Below are positions 24,601 through 36,709 of a stretch of DNA of 64,000 nt, in pieces. Source of the DNA: Xylona heveae TC161 (taxonomy: Eukaryota > Ascomycota > Xylonomycetes > Xylonales > Xylonaceae); contig NW_017264201.1 of assembly GCF_001619985.1 (NCBI RefSeq), forward strand, positions 930,001 to 994,000. The letters are read 5' to 3'. Position 1 is the first letter of the stretch. Each line of letters begins with the position of its first letter. Under the pieces are notes generated by a model that saw nothing but the letters and a program-made list of their open reading frames with translations, was not told where the DNA came from and searched no databases. The position numbers and the translations under genes are program-made.

Positions 24601-26441
24601 TTCTGAAAGAGAATAACAACAGTCCAGAACGTGACGAAACCATTCAGCGCCGGGGTCCCTCCAATGGATCCAAATTCAAAGAAGTCGAGAGAGTTGTGTC
24701 CTTGACCCCAAGTAACGCCGTTGACGATAGCGCAAATGAAACACATCAAGAACAGGATGATGAAGTTGTAGATGACATTCCAATTTAGGTCTCGAGCGAT
24801 CCTCGTGCGCTTAGTGGGCGTCATGCCAGAGTTGAGCATAATCTTGGTCTCTTCTCCGGTGAAGACGACAATGGCAAGCACCCACTCCGTGTTTCGAAGA
24901 CTGCATCCACGTAGCAGCAAATTGTTGACCGAAATTGGTTCTGCTCTGGGAACGGGCTCCACGTCTTGATCTGCCGTGTCAATTTGATTCCAGCGAATCA
25001 CACCATTGTACTGGTAAAGGTTGGAGTGCGGTGGCTCGCTCTCAATGAGAAACTCAGTCCGTGCGCAGTCTCTAGCATGCTTCACATGACGGCCACAGCG
25101 CAGTGACTGACGGACTTTGAGGTTTGTCTCGCCGTCCAAATTCTTTGTCTCAACGTAGCAAGCGCCGTCCGGATCCGAAGTGGATAGGATGACACAATCG
25201 GCCGGAACCTCGTCTTCATTGTAGATGCGCACAAAGTCGCCAACTTGCACATTCTTCCAATAGTCTTTTTTGAACCGAGCTGCATTATGCAGGGGTTTAT
25301 TGGGATTGATAACGTTGCCCCATGCCTTATTGGAAGCCGAGGCATTTTTTCTCAACTCCTGCGTAGGAGCAGCAGCTTTTCTCGCGGCAAAGTAGTTTTC
25401 GGACTCTTCGTCGTAGGAGAAACCGGTCATTGGGCGTTCGTGGACCTCCAAATTGCCGTTGGAGAGACGCTCTTTCGCGGGACTCGGCGAGGGAACGGGC
25501 GTCATTTGGATGCCTTCCTCCTCGACCCCGCTATTCTGAGAATAGACTGAAGAGCGGTAAGAGTTCATCGAGGTCCGCGGCGTTGGCCTGGTGCCGGCAG
25601 ACGTCCGAGGCTCATCGAGGCCACGCTCGACATCTTTTTGGCCCTTTTTGGACGACTTTTTCCTCATGCCTTTGCATGCTCGATAAGTGGATACAATTGT
25701 CCGCGTGGTTGCCTTCTTCACCCTTCGCCAGGCGGACACGTTCTCCTCAGACACGTTGACATTGTCCCAATCCACCAGACGATGAACCGACGAGTTGTTC
25801 AGTTCATTGTCAAGCACGGTTCGCCGCCAGTCCTCAATGGCATCTTTGATCGCCGTCACAGTGAGAATAACAATAATGGGCACGGCACCGAGGCCGGGAT
25901 TGGAAGCACCGAAAATGGAGAAAATCTATGTTTTCGCAAGATATGGTTAGTTCCGGGAGGCGTGGTGTATAGAGGTACGGGAAGAAAGACTGACCTGGAG
26001 GATCACAATGAACAAGAAATAAATATTAGCTATGTTGTGTAGTTGAAAGTACAAGTTCTTCGGGACGAAGCTGAGAGGCGTATATTTGGCCGTACGGATC
26101 TTGTTCCGCGAATACTGGATCGCGGGCCGGCCTTCGTCGTCTTTGGCGGAATCCGGGAGAGGAACGTTGAAGTAGATGGACCGTTGTTGACCTTCAGCTT
26201 CTTCATGTGACTCTTCTGTATCCTGATGATCAGGGCCATCCTCTTCTTCTGGAAATGAATCGGCATGCTGTTGCTGCTGTTGTCGCGCCCTCTTCTCGCG
26301 TACCGAACCTCGATGGAACCGGTCCATGATGGAGAGACGCTTCTTTCGCCCGCTTGGGCCAGAAACTCGTTGCGTCGCCCATCGTATCCGATTGACGGGA
26401 TTCGTCACGTTAGTTGGCTCTGCGTATGGCTGAATGGTCAT
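21647..26441 (-). CDS. dnfA: P4-type phospholipid flippase, Dnf1/DnfA class
   Basis: Aminophospholipid-translocating ATPase that moves lipids from the outer to the cytosolic leaflet of plasma and Golgi/endosomal membranes; in hyphae it acts at the tip. Exons 26441-25995, 25925-22908, 22846-22617, 22553-21647 give 1533 aa, the usual Dnf1 size. The N-terminal tail is basic and has a Gln run, and is followed by YFNVPLP and the TM1 region (LYFQLHNIANIYFLF). Visible signatures: DGETNLK (about 415), PISL in TM4, phosphorylation site DKTGTLT with D647, TGDKVETA, GDGAND near 1090, and a C-terminal set of membrane helices. The Dnf1-type text after the phosphorylation site (NVMEFKKCTING) argues against Drs2 and Neo1. 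The soluble C-terminal tail is Ser/Arg-rich. A TTG 33 nt upstream is in frame, but ATG at 26441 is the natural start. Partner Cdc50 is not in the window. Confidence 0.95.
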
Positions 26442-29382
26442 TGTGCAAATTGGGAGCGAGGCAATGAACGACAAGGTCCTTCACCCTTGAACCGGCGACG
26501 ATTTCCAGAGCCAGGGAGAGTTACTAGCAAGTCGGCTGGCGCCGAGACTTGCACTCACAATCGATGGATCAAAAAGGTGTAAGTCGTCAATGGCATTCGT
26601 TCAAATTATTCAGCGGCTGCTGTCCTTGACGCAGAAGACGACGACAGATGTAATCTTTGTAACCTTGGAATCGGTCGGGTAGGACGGATGAGTGAGCATC
26701 CAAAGAGGAAAGGATCCGAGGATCAAAGAGCGATACCCGTCCGTGTCTCAGGAACAACTTGATTGCACGACGAGGTGTCGAAGAGCGCGACTGGTGTCGT
26801 AAAGATAGTTGAAATTCCCAAGATGTCAGTCACCAAAGGACGAGGGAACGGAGCGAAACAGTGACGAAAAAGACTCGCAGCGGCGACTGGGTGGGCGGCG
26901 AACTAGAAGGCTAAAGTGTTAACCATCCGGAATTAAGATTCGGGAATACCTGGATTGGTAAGGTTGATTAGGTACCCTTAGGAGAGATGGGCCCGCCACG
27001 AGCGACGCGAAGGCGTTTTCCCCCAGGATGGTGAGGAATGACTCGCGAGCAGTTGGTCAATTGACAGGGAAATCAATAATGATCTCGAGAGGCTTTAACA
27101 AATAACATAAAAGTGAGACTTTTAGGAGGAGAAGGGTAAAGATGGGTGAGATAATAGGAGGCGAGAGAATAGAAGACGAGTGTCCTGGTGTGCACAGAAG
27201 GGTACCAGGGCAGTCTGTCTACTGCGAAAGAGATACAAGAACTCCGCAAATGACGGGGTGGCCCCTACACAGCCAGGACACGCATGCAAGAGTAATCAAT
27301 GCGCATCAAATCAACGCTTACCTACCAAACGCAGAGCAAAAGATGCCTCAGGTTGCGCGCCAAAAAGGGATCTGACAAATCCGACTTAGGGAGGTGGCAG
27401 TAACTTGGATGGTGCGGCGCGAAGTCTTTTTCTTTGCCCTTTTTTTCCCACTCGTTGCTCCTGGTGATTCCCCAGCCGTGAATATTCAACGGTACCTTGG
27501 GTACGTCAGGAGTACTTGCACCTCCCATTTCTGCGCTAGTCATCACCAAGTCACCCGCTAGTTGTGGACTAATTGTGAGCGAGAGGGACTTTAAAATTAG
27601 CAGGGCGACATGGATCTTCATCCGCTGCATCATCCATCTTCGTCAATAGAGTAATCAAACAAAGCGAATCAGTGCTCCGACCAGCCATTAGATGTGCAAT
27701 AACTTAATAGTACCTAGATCAGACTCTTCTTTCTAATAGAAAGAGTTCATAGGTAGTTGGATACTCTAAGATTACAGAATTACAGTATCTTGATTCCTTG
27801 AATATCACAGTCTGTGGCGAGTACCGTGTTCATTCCTGCTCAAGTCAGCCCTAGCAAGGGCGGCCAAGAATTAACCTGGGCCATGCGCGCCACCGCTGAG
27901 CGAAGGTTTTGAGACTCCATCTCGGACTCGTGAACGTGGCCTTAAGCATGATTAGCCACTTGCTGATAAGCTTTACGACTTTTCATGGTTGCTCGGAATC
28001 TGCATCAGACTTGCATCTCAGTCGAAAAGAAGGATCTGACATGAGACAGGAGCCTTTCATCTTTTCTGTGGGGATGACTAACGGCGATTTTTATGCGTCT
28101 TGGGGATTAGTGATGTGCACCTTGGGGACACATCCCACTTCTTCAAGTACTGTCACCTCTAGATGATGACACTAAAGAGCAAAATGCGATCAAAGTTTGT
28201 CCAGAGCAAAGTAGAGGTACTTTTGATAAATTAGCGGAGCTTCGTCATCTTGGCGGGTTCGCCATACCCGCATTGAAGAAGGAACCCCAGCAACTTTTTT
28301 CATGGTCCGGCCGCCGCCGCTCTCGCCCCCCTCGTCGTCGCTGTCCGGTCGGCCGCTCGGTCGGCTTCGGGCAAGATTCGCATCCGAACATGCCGATATA
28401 ATAGCGCATTATTATCTTTTTTCCTTGAGTCCTTCTGTTTCGGTACCAACCAGTGTCCGAAGCAGAATTTCATATGAGGTGCACGTGCAATGGCTTGGAC
28501 AAGGGTCTTTTCTAGTCATCATTGCCCGGTCAGGGATGCTCCACTGCTGCTACTCTGGACTGCACTCGTAAAACACACAGACTCACCTTTGTTCAAGGCG
28601 TCAACCCACGGCTCATTCTGCACTGGACACAAGCAGATGAGGATAGACAATGTAGCCTCCAGGTTTCTTCTCGTGCTTCCATCATCGGTGAAGATTGTGG
28701 CAAATTCCATTGAAAGTAACAGTTCTGATGGCGTGAATTCCAACAACTTGATCAGTGGAAATGAAGCTGTAATTAGTACGGTCATATCCTCAGCATTCTA
28801 TGCTCTTCTAGGCCCTCACGTAATTTTGAGGAAGACAGCGGATGCAAAAAGTGTTCTGTCTTTGGTATTCATCCCCATGCTGCCGCCTTTTAGCGTGCTG
28901 ATGCCGATTTGTCCAGCAAAAGCACGTATCTTCCAACTCTGGAAACTGTTTATAATGAGTACCATTATTTATTCATAATTTGACACTCGTCGGAGACGGC
29001 ATTGATAAAATCACAGCCTCTTCTACCGCGGCTTTGAGGTCGTTTGGATGTTTCTGAGATGATGTGTGTCCAATGTATCCGATTTCTAAGATATTTTTAT
29101 ACCACGAGGAATTGCCCACGAATGTTCGCCATCGAATACATTCAGGACCTGGAAAGCTACAAAACATCCTCCGAGTTGAACGATAATGGCATCGAGGAAC
29201 AGTTAAGAGTTATGCCCGGTTAGGTCAGCTACAGCGGGAGAGCCTAGCATAGAAGCTTAATTGGAGACGCTTTTCCTTCCATTATACGCGAGCTCGCGTC
29301 CACCTCGCGTCTCGAACGTGCCCTGGTGTTCTGTCATGCCTAACATCATTTGGAAAGAGATATAATCAAGTTACCCACGGTG
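26442..29382. other. Intergenic region with flippase promoter and unassigned exon-like block
   Basis: The first kilobase is probably the promoter and leader of the flippase gene. Positions 27000-28400 show only short ORFs without support; note a CCG-rich patch at 28300-28370. The stretch 28519-29167 has exon-like minus-strand frames and is listed separately. The last 200 bp are the promoter of the gene at 29383. Confidence 0.5.
28519..29167 (-). other. Possible multi-exon gene or remnant, unknown function
   Basis: Three minus-strand blocks look coding. First, 29167-28973 starts with ATG (MFCSFPGPECIRW) and ends VEEAVILSMPSPTS. Second, around 28950-28830 a frame reads SWKIRAFAGQIGIS then MNTKDRTLFASAVFLKIT. 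Third, 28785-28600 reads LLEFTPSELLLSMEFATI then LSILICLCPVQNEPW. The third block is preceded by ACTAATTACAG and followed by an AAAG-GTGAGT donor, typical of fungal introns. I could not join all three with confident phases, and the 5' and 3' ends are unclear. No family recognised. It may be an unannotated small gene or a decaying one. Confidence 0.35.
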
Positions 29383-31739
29383 ATGTCAAAGAATCGAAAT
29401 ATCACCGATTTTTTCAAAACTAAGAATGACGGACGCTCCAGGCGAGATCCGCAGGACACAAAGACAATATCGTCATTTGGGGAGAGATCCTCTTCCGGCG
29501 TGTCGTTTTCTCAAGATGCACCTTCAGCTTTAAACGGCACATTCCGAATGCCGCCTGTGGTAGAAGATGACTTTGAGCTAGAGAAGAGAAACGCTGTAAA
29601 GGAAGAGAAACTCTCATCTAATGGCCCGTTCTTTGCATCCCAATCTTCTGACTCCATGCCAAAACGAGAACATTCTCCCTCGTCTCAGATGGGCAGTATC
29701 CCACCGTCTCAAGAGCTGCCCTCTGATACGCAGACGAGGGGCATGCGGGGCGGCAAGGTCTTTGTGAAAAGTTCCGATGATGAGGACTCTGACTTGGAAT
29801 CTCTTGAGGATATCGATAATATCCTCTCACGAAACAAAGACAAGCCTTTGGGAGTAAAAGAGGAGCAATCGCCAGCATTAAAAAGCCGGCTTCGATCTGG
29901 TGGCCTCAGATTCGGACGTGGCACCAATGATCACAGCCCAAGAATTATACCCAAATATAAGTTTTCTCTAGATTCTCTAGTCAGACAAACCGAAGAGGAC
30001 CAGGTAACCGAGGCGAAAGTTGCCTCAGCAAGGGCCGCTATGGACTTGGCTTTTGCTTCTAAGCCAGCTGTTGCTGCAGTTGCTCGCCATGCAGGTGGCA
30101 TAGACGAGAGTTTGCTTTATTCTCTGGTTAGTGAAGGAGGCGATGAGGGACACGTTGAGAGAGTTCTACATGCAATGGGCAGGACGGGAGCGCTGAATCG
30201 AGAGGCCGTGTGGTATTTCTTCGGCCCTAGAAATGCTTCACAACCTCTGGAATCACAGCCATTTCCCCAGACCGAATCACCGAACCGTTGGGAGGCTATT
30301 CTAAGGGGTAGGCTAAGTTTCGATATGTAGCACAAATGTTGAGGTTAATCATTGTCCAGATCCTACATCACGGCAGCAAGCATTTCTATCCGGATTTGCC
30401 CGAGAAATGGCCGTTTTGCGTGGTCTTTCGAACGAGGTCATCCTTTGGTTATTAAATGAGGGTAGGCAATTTTCTCATAAATTCTAAAATATTGCTAATC
30501 CTAAATTTTCTCAGTCTGTATAGAGCGGCGGGAAGACCTCAGGTATTCTTATGCAATGACGTTACAGGTCAGTATCTGGTTACGCTTATGGAATAATAAA
30601 GTACTGACAGAATTAGGCTTGCGGGGGTCAATTTTCAGCTGCTGTCGAGCCAGCGGCTATCAACGGTAGTCTCACAAAGCTTGAGGCTCTCGAAGATGCA
30701 TTAGATTTAACCTGTCTCGCAGCCCCTTTTCACCGTCCAACAGGTGCGAATTTTCAATTTTTAATGACGAATTAGATGTAGGCTGACCATTTCAGCGGCG
30801 CCCGATCGTGACTTCTCACGGTTACATTCGTTGATAGAAATTTTCGGCGGGCTTTCAGAGAGGTACGATACACCCTTCCATAAACAGCAAAGCATTTACT
30901 CATTTTGAGTCAGCCTATCACTAGAACTGCGCAAGCATACTCTATGTCTATTGTTTCGCTTGACACTCGATTCAAACGTAGCATATGACTGTAACATCCT
31001 CTCAATAATATCAGATGCAATTGTTCTTCTCTTCGACGATGCGCCAGACCACGAAGCGGGCGATCTTGTAAGTCAGCAACATTTATGATTCCCATATAAC
31101 ACTATTGTTTACATTCAAAAGCTGGTTTGCGTCGGCAACACTGTGATGGGATTTGTTCGAGATCCATCACTCCGCTTCCAATTGCTCGACGCCATACCCA
31201 ACTCATCACCGAGGGTCAATCTCTTCCGCCGACGACTTGCGTTCGCCTTCTTCTTTGAAGATTCGAGCTATCTGAACAGAAACCGAGACGACATTTTCCA
31301 GATACCGGAGGTGATCAAGCATTTGGATACTGCAGCTTTCACCATCAATCGAGGAACCGACTACGTGCAGCTCTCTGCTCTCATTTCAATTCTCAACATC
31401 GGTATAGACCGAGGCGTTTCCGCGCCGGCATTGTCAAGCAAAGAGCAAGAGAGAACGTTCAATGCCGATGTGGATGCGCTCGCAGCAAAGATCAAATTCA
31501 TGTTTAGCAGCATTGTGGATGCCGGTGCTACGAACATGACGAGAACAATAGCAAAGGAGATACTCGAGCGACTGCACTACCGTCTCAGTTATTCCGTTCG
31601 TACCAGACCAAAACCGAAAAAGAGTATCTTTGGTGCTGTCATTGATGACGACGGCGATTCGCCAGGCGGAGGGCAGGCAAACTTCATGTCGCGATTCTTG
31701 CAGCAGCGGCAAGTAACGGACGCCGCGCAAGAGAATTGA
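29383..31739 (+). CDS. Helical-repeat nuclear-type protein with N-terminal ITDFF motif
   Basis: Seven exons: 29383-30307, 30360-30461, 30515-30567, 30617-30743, 30796-30862, 30914-31067, 31122-31739, all joining in phase to 681 aa. The ATG at 29383 is preferred; a TTG at 29350 is in frame but is not a normal start. The protein begins MSKNRNITDFFK, resembling a degenerate PCNA-interacting (PIP) box or the SITxFF openings of replication/repair factors. Residues to about 250 are acidic, Ser-rich and disordered (SSDDEDSDLESLEDID). The C-terminal two thirds are helical, HEAT-like (SGFAREMAVLRGLSNEVI, KHTLCLLFRLTLDSN, LLDAIPNSSPRVNLFRRR). This layout would suit an accessory subunit of a genome-maintenance complex; an Nse6-like Smc5/6 loader is one candidate, but I see no decisive motif. 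Confidence 0.88.
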
Positions 31740-32103
31740 ACATATATGCATAGACAGCGGGGATGATATCTTTTATATTTGCCATTTGCCATTTCGCGGG
31801 GAAGGGATATTTTGGAAGCAGCAAAAGCACGTGCACTTTTTCAGTTACTTTTTTTTTTTTTGAATATGATACCAGATATGTTTGCATGGATACTATTACA
31901 GATTCTACAGAGCGCGCTGGAATACAATCAAGAATGTACAGAGCAAGCAAGCAAGAATGAGAGGGCGCCGAAGCGCGAAACAAACTTTGTCGTCGCACTT
32001 GCGGGTGATGTCTGAATAACCTCAGTAAATGATATGTTGAGAAAATGCTTCCGACAAACAAGGCAATGCGAGATGTAACATACGGGTATGAGCGGCATGG
32101 GAT
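31740..32103. other. Short convergent intergenic region
   Basis: Shared 3' flank of two convergent genes. Contains a T-run near 31849-31861. No gene seen. Confidence 0.6.
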
Positions 32104-33076
32104 TTAGTCGTAGAATTTGCGGTTTTCGTTCTTGCCAAAGAGAGTAGTCCGCACAGCGGGCAGAGCGTCGGACTCGAGAAGCTTTAGTCGCTCCTCGAAA
32201 GTGTTGTTGATGTCAATCTTGCCGTTACCTCCGACAATGGTAACACCACCGGCGCTAATTCTCAATCAGCCTTTATTGCTTCCGTCTTTCACCGTTGAAT
32301 TACAAGCCCACGGGAAGAAAAAATAAAAGAGTAATGAAGTAAAATGCTTACCTTCCATCCGGCAGAGGGTTCTTCTCGTCAACCGTAACCGTAACCTCCT
32401 TGCCGACATTCTCCTTGAACTCCTTGGCGGCCTCGTCCAGGGCCTTTTTGACGACATCGTAATCGGCCGGCTTGGCCCGCACCTGGACCTTTTGCTCGTT
32501 CAACGCATACAGGCCCTCGAGAGTCAAGTTCTTGAGAATCTCCTGGTACTTGGACTTGTCCTCGGTATATCCCTCGAGCTTCTTGTTTGCCTGGTCAAAC
32601 AGGTCGTTTAGCAGCTCCTGGCGCGCAGTCAGGATCTTTAGCCGCGACTTGTTCGCAACGGTCGAGCGGGTGATTTGCTGCGACATGGCGGCCTGCTTGA
32701 ACTTCTTCTCGTACTGAGTGTCGATCGAGGAGGTTTCCTGGCGGACGAGCTTCGACTTTTCAATGGCGAATTCCTCATCGGCTTTGATCTCGATCTCGCG
32801 GGCTTTCTCAATGGCTTCTTGCTTGATGAAGGCCGTCATCTTCTTCAACTCCCCTGCCACCTGTATAGTTTTGCGTCAAGCATCATGTTAGTGATATCTG
32901 GCTTTTACAAGTAATGTCTGAGATCGTGGACGGAAAGACGAATAGCTGTAGAGAGACAAGCTGCGGAACATGAAAAAGAGGTGTATAGCTGTCGTAGAGC
33001 AGCCATATCAGGGCATGATGATAGCGATGTGCTGAGGTCGTACCTGGTCATCGGACAATGCGTGTGCCTGCGACAT
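32104..33076 (-). CDS. vma4: V-type proton ATPase subunit E
   Basis: Peripheral-stalk subunit of the vacuolar H+-ATPase: it links the catalytic V1 head to the membrane sector through a heterodimer with subunit G. Exons 33076-33044 (MSQAHALSDDQ), 32860-32352, 32254-32104 give 230 aa, the family's usual length. The N-terminal half is a long charged coiled coil (EAIEKAREIEIKADEEFAIE); the C-terminal globular part includes GGVTIVGGNGKIDINNTFEE. The first intron (183 nt) directly follows an 11-codon exon, a structure common in fungal VMA4 genes. It is convergent with the helical-repeat gene and divergent from the magnesium transporter gene. Confidence 0.97.
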
Positions 33077-34001
33077 GTTGGGCAACTTGTCTAGTAGCTG
33101 GAACCGCCTCTGGAGAATATGGAGAGGTGGTGGTAAAAGGGTTGTTTTTCTGGGAGAGGGGCAAGGCGGAGAGGTGCTGGCAGAGATGTGGGCTACAGGA
33201 TGATGTCGATTTGGATGATACTCGTCTTGTCGTTGTATCGCGACATTCATTCGCTTAGGGGACAGCAGCATGGTAGCTGCTGAAGGTACTTGTAATCGCA
33301 CACTAGATACTTGATATACGAAGTACCGCTGATAAAGATGGCGCTTGACTGATACCTTTACATTTACACTCTTCACAGGTAAACACTTTTATTCTGGAGC
33401 TTCACGTCACTTGTCAAGTTCAATGTGAAATTTTGCTCTCTGTATTATGAGGAATAATATCCCCATGTATTGTGTCAGCCCCAAATGCATCATTTACACG
33501 AACCCACATGATCCTACATCCGTCTTTTCCAATGTTACTGACCGACTCCGGATGATAGCCAGGTAGCCATCCATGACACGAATCGAGGCCGCAAGCGAAG
33601 CGAGATATTGGGATGAAGTCAGCTGTTGGTTGGTTCTCATTAGTCCAGATCCAGAACCCGCAATCTGTAACCGCAGGGGGAAGAGACCACGAACGGAAGA
33701 GGGTTGAGTGGGCTCTACACACGTAACGATCATAATAACAACATTTGGCTACTTTGCCCAATTTCTCATTTTCTTTTTTTCTTACCTATTCTTTCTCATC
33801 ATTTTCAACAAAGCTGCTCAAACCTCGCATCCCTGCGTCATGTCTCGGTGTATCTCAACATAACAGCTACATGATCGCAGCATGCCCATACCAGTTGGAT
33901 AACCTCGTCTGTTCCCGGTATCCTGCGCAGGTAACGTCGTCTCGAGGAGCGGTGAAGCAACGGAAATTTCCTCGGCGTGCTGCCCGCGTTCTACAATCAT
34001 C
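33077..34001. other. Divergent promoter region between vma4 and the NIPA transporter gene
   Basis: About 0.9 kb between two divergent start codons. T-rich patches near 33770 fit the leader of the downstream gene. ORFs of up to 122 codons lack support. Confidence 0.5.
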
Positions 34002-36299
34002 ATGGGCCAACTCGGAGATCTGTCGCCCAATGCCAGCGTTGCTGTACGTTACTACGTCAACGACCCAGCGGAGTTTGGGTGATACCTTTACGTTCAATAC
34101 TAACTCAACGACGAATCGCAGGTCGGCGTCATCGTGGGCTTAATCTCAACCAGCGTACAGAGTCTGGGCTTGACATTACAGCGGAAAAGCCATATACTAG
34201 AAGATGAAAAGGCGCCGGACATTACACGTCGACCGCCCCATCGTCGGAGAAGATGGCAGGTATGTTTACCGCGGCGAACTTCCGCGCGGCAGAATGGAAG
34301 AACTAACATAAGGGGAAATGACAGCTCGGCATGCTCATGTTTATAATTTCGAACCTTCTTGGAAGCTCTATCCAAATAACAACATTACCACTGCCTGTCC
34401 TTTCTACGCTTCAAGCGGTACGTCCAACCCAAGACGTGGCAAAACGGGGTGATATCAAAGAGGGAGGAGTACTGACGGAGGAGCATATAGTCCGGGCTCG
34501 TATTCAATTCGATATGTGCGACTTTGATACTCGGAGAACCCTTTACGCGGTGGTCGTTGGTGGGAACAGTATTGGTTTGCGCGGGCGCAGTGTTGATTGC
34601 CACGTTTGGTGCGATTGCAGAACCGGCGCATACTTTGGATCAACTTTTGGCGCTTTTGGGCCAGAGACAGTTTGTGCTCTGGATGGTTGGACAGGCAATT
34701 TTGGTTGTTTTGATTATTATCGGTGCCAGATGCCTCCAATTACTTCACCCTCGTGCCCATAGCAGTGCGCGAATGCGTCTTGCCAGGGGAATGTCCTATG
34801 GCGCGATCAGCGGGATCCTCTCCGCGCATTGCCTTCTTTTGGCAAAATCAGCAGTCGAACTGCTAGTCCGCACTGTGGTCGACCGCAGTAACCAGTTTAA
34901 CCGGTGGCAGTCGTGGGTCATTCTTGTGGGATTGGTTGTACTCGCACTGACCCAGCTCTACTATCTTCACTGCGGCTTGAAGCTTTGTTCTACCAGCGTT
35001 CTATACCCTTTTGTTTTCTGCATTTACAACATTATTGCCATTCTGGATGGCCTCATCTATTTCCGGCAGGTGTCGAGTTTGGGCGCATTGAAAGGGTCTC
35101 TTGTAAGTTGTCGCGGCACCTCTGGCTGATATATTAATCCTAACGCTTCTCAGATTGCTCTTGGCACTGTCATTCTCCTCTCTGGCGTTCTTGCCCTTTC
35201 ATGGCGTCTCAGCGATGAGTCAGTTACCAAACCGCCCGTGGCACACTCTGCTCTCGGCCCCGGTCTCGGCTTTGTCGAAGAAGCTCCAGAGGGCGTCTCG
35301 CTCTACGACGATTACGATGACGACTCTGATCACGATTATACACCCTATCTAGAGGACGAAGAGGCCGCCATTGCCGTCCGCGAAGGCGAAAGACAGCCCC
35401 TCCTCGTGCGACGCAAACGTCAGCAAAGCCACCAGCACGGCACCATGGATCCTACTGCCAGAGACGATCGCATTCTAAGCGCAACGCGTCTGGGCAGACA
35501 GGGACTAGCTGAAGCCGCTGAAATCTGGGATGAACTCGACGACCAGGACGACAGTCTATTCCGCCGCCGTCATCAACTCCAACATGCCCGTACATCATAC
35601 ACCTATAACCCTCGCGCCAATACAGCCAATGCGCGTGCGCGTGCAATGAGCACACCTACGAAATTATTTCTCCGCCGCTCGTCACGACCAACACATGGCG
35701 CCGCCTCCAACGAAGCTCACGCCAGAAACCATCGTCTTCTCTCCTCCAAGGGAAACCTACGAATCAATACCGCAGATATCGACGACTCATCATTGACCTC
35801 TCCTGAACTGTCCCCGTCTCCTCTGTTCCATTCCAAAAACGACCCTAGTACAGTGACTCGTCGCCGCAGCTTACAATACCGCAACGAACATGCACTGCGC
35901 CATGACGATGCTCAACAAGACTCGGATACCTCACGCCGCTTAAGCTACTCATCTTCGTCAAACCTACCGTCAGACGTACATCATCACCCCGCTCCCACTG
36001 CCCGCCCTCTTTCCCGTTCTGCTAGCACGCCTGTCCACCGTCCCCCACCGTTATCAGATGCTGAATACGATGCTCATGACCACGAGGACCAATCGAGTCC
36101 CACCGCGCCCGACACCCCGTCGGCATCGACAGGCGAATGGTGGAAAATGATGCGTCTCTGGCCCCGCGCCATTGGCGCCTCGGCAGCAGCAAGCATCTCT
36201 GGTAGTATCCGCAGTAGCAGGAGCAAGAATAAGGATAAGGATAAAGCGCGCAGGACACGGAATCCGTCTGGTCCAGACGAAAATGTAAATGATCAGTAG
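34002..36299 (+). CDS. NIPA-family magnesium transporter with long cytosolic tail
   Basis: Membrane protein of the NIPA (PF05653) type, which imports Mg2+ in animal relatives. Exons 34002-34043, 34122-34259, 34325-34417, 34491-35102, 35154-36299 give 676 aa. The opening MGQLGDLSPNASVAVGVIVG leads into TM1; the next conserved pieces are GLTLQRKS, a TM with LPLPVLSTLQASGLVFNSI, and ATLILGEPFTRW, all typical of the family. Seven to nine hydrophobic helices run to about residue 315. The last 350 residues are hydrophilic, with an acidic DDYDDDSDHDYTP patch and many Ser/Arg/His repeats. Such a tail is found in filamentous fungal members and may be regulatory. Fungal function is known mostly by homology. 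Confidence 0.9.
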
Positions 36300-36709
36300 C
36301 CATTATTTTTCTTTTTTTTTTTTTTTTGTTTTCTTCAATCATTCCTTCCCTTCCTTCCCTTCTTCTTTTTTCTTCTTCTTTTCTTGGGGGGAAGGGGGGT
36401 GTTTCTTCCGTTCTCTTTTCCCCGCGCTCCCCTTTCTTTCCCTTGCCCATTCCAAACTTTTCTGTTTACTGTGTTGAATTAAGCATCTGGGGTTACTACG
36501 GTAAAGAAATGGCATTGGCGTTATACATATGCTCGAGAGAGTAGTGTCGTCATTCATCATTCATCCGAATTTCATCCATTCAGTTTATTTCAATTCAAGT
36601 CACCACTTCCGCATGATAGATTCGATGATATGCATTTTTTGGACTTGGTCAGAAATAGAATGAAAATAAACCCCCATATGTATATATGCCCGCCCCTTCC
36701 CCCCCTCCC
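36300..36709. other. Convergent intergenic region
   Basis: Pyrimidine-rich 3' flank of the NIPA gene (a T-run from about 36308, then CCTTCC-like repeats to 36440) followed by the 3' flank of the arsenite transporter gene. No gene seen. Confidence 0.6.
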
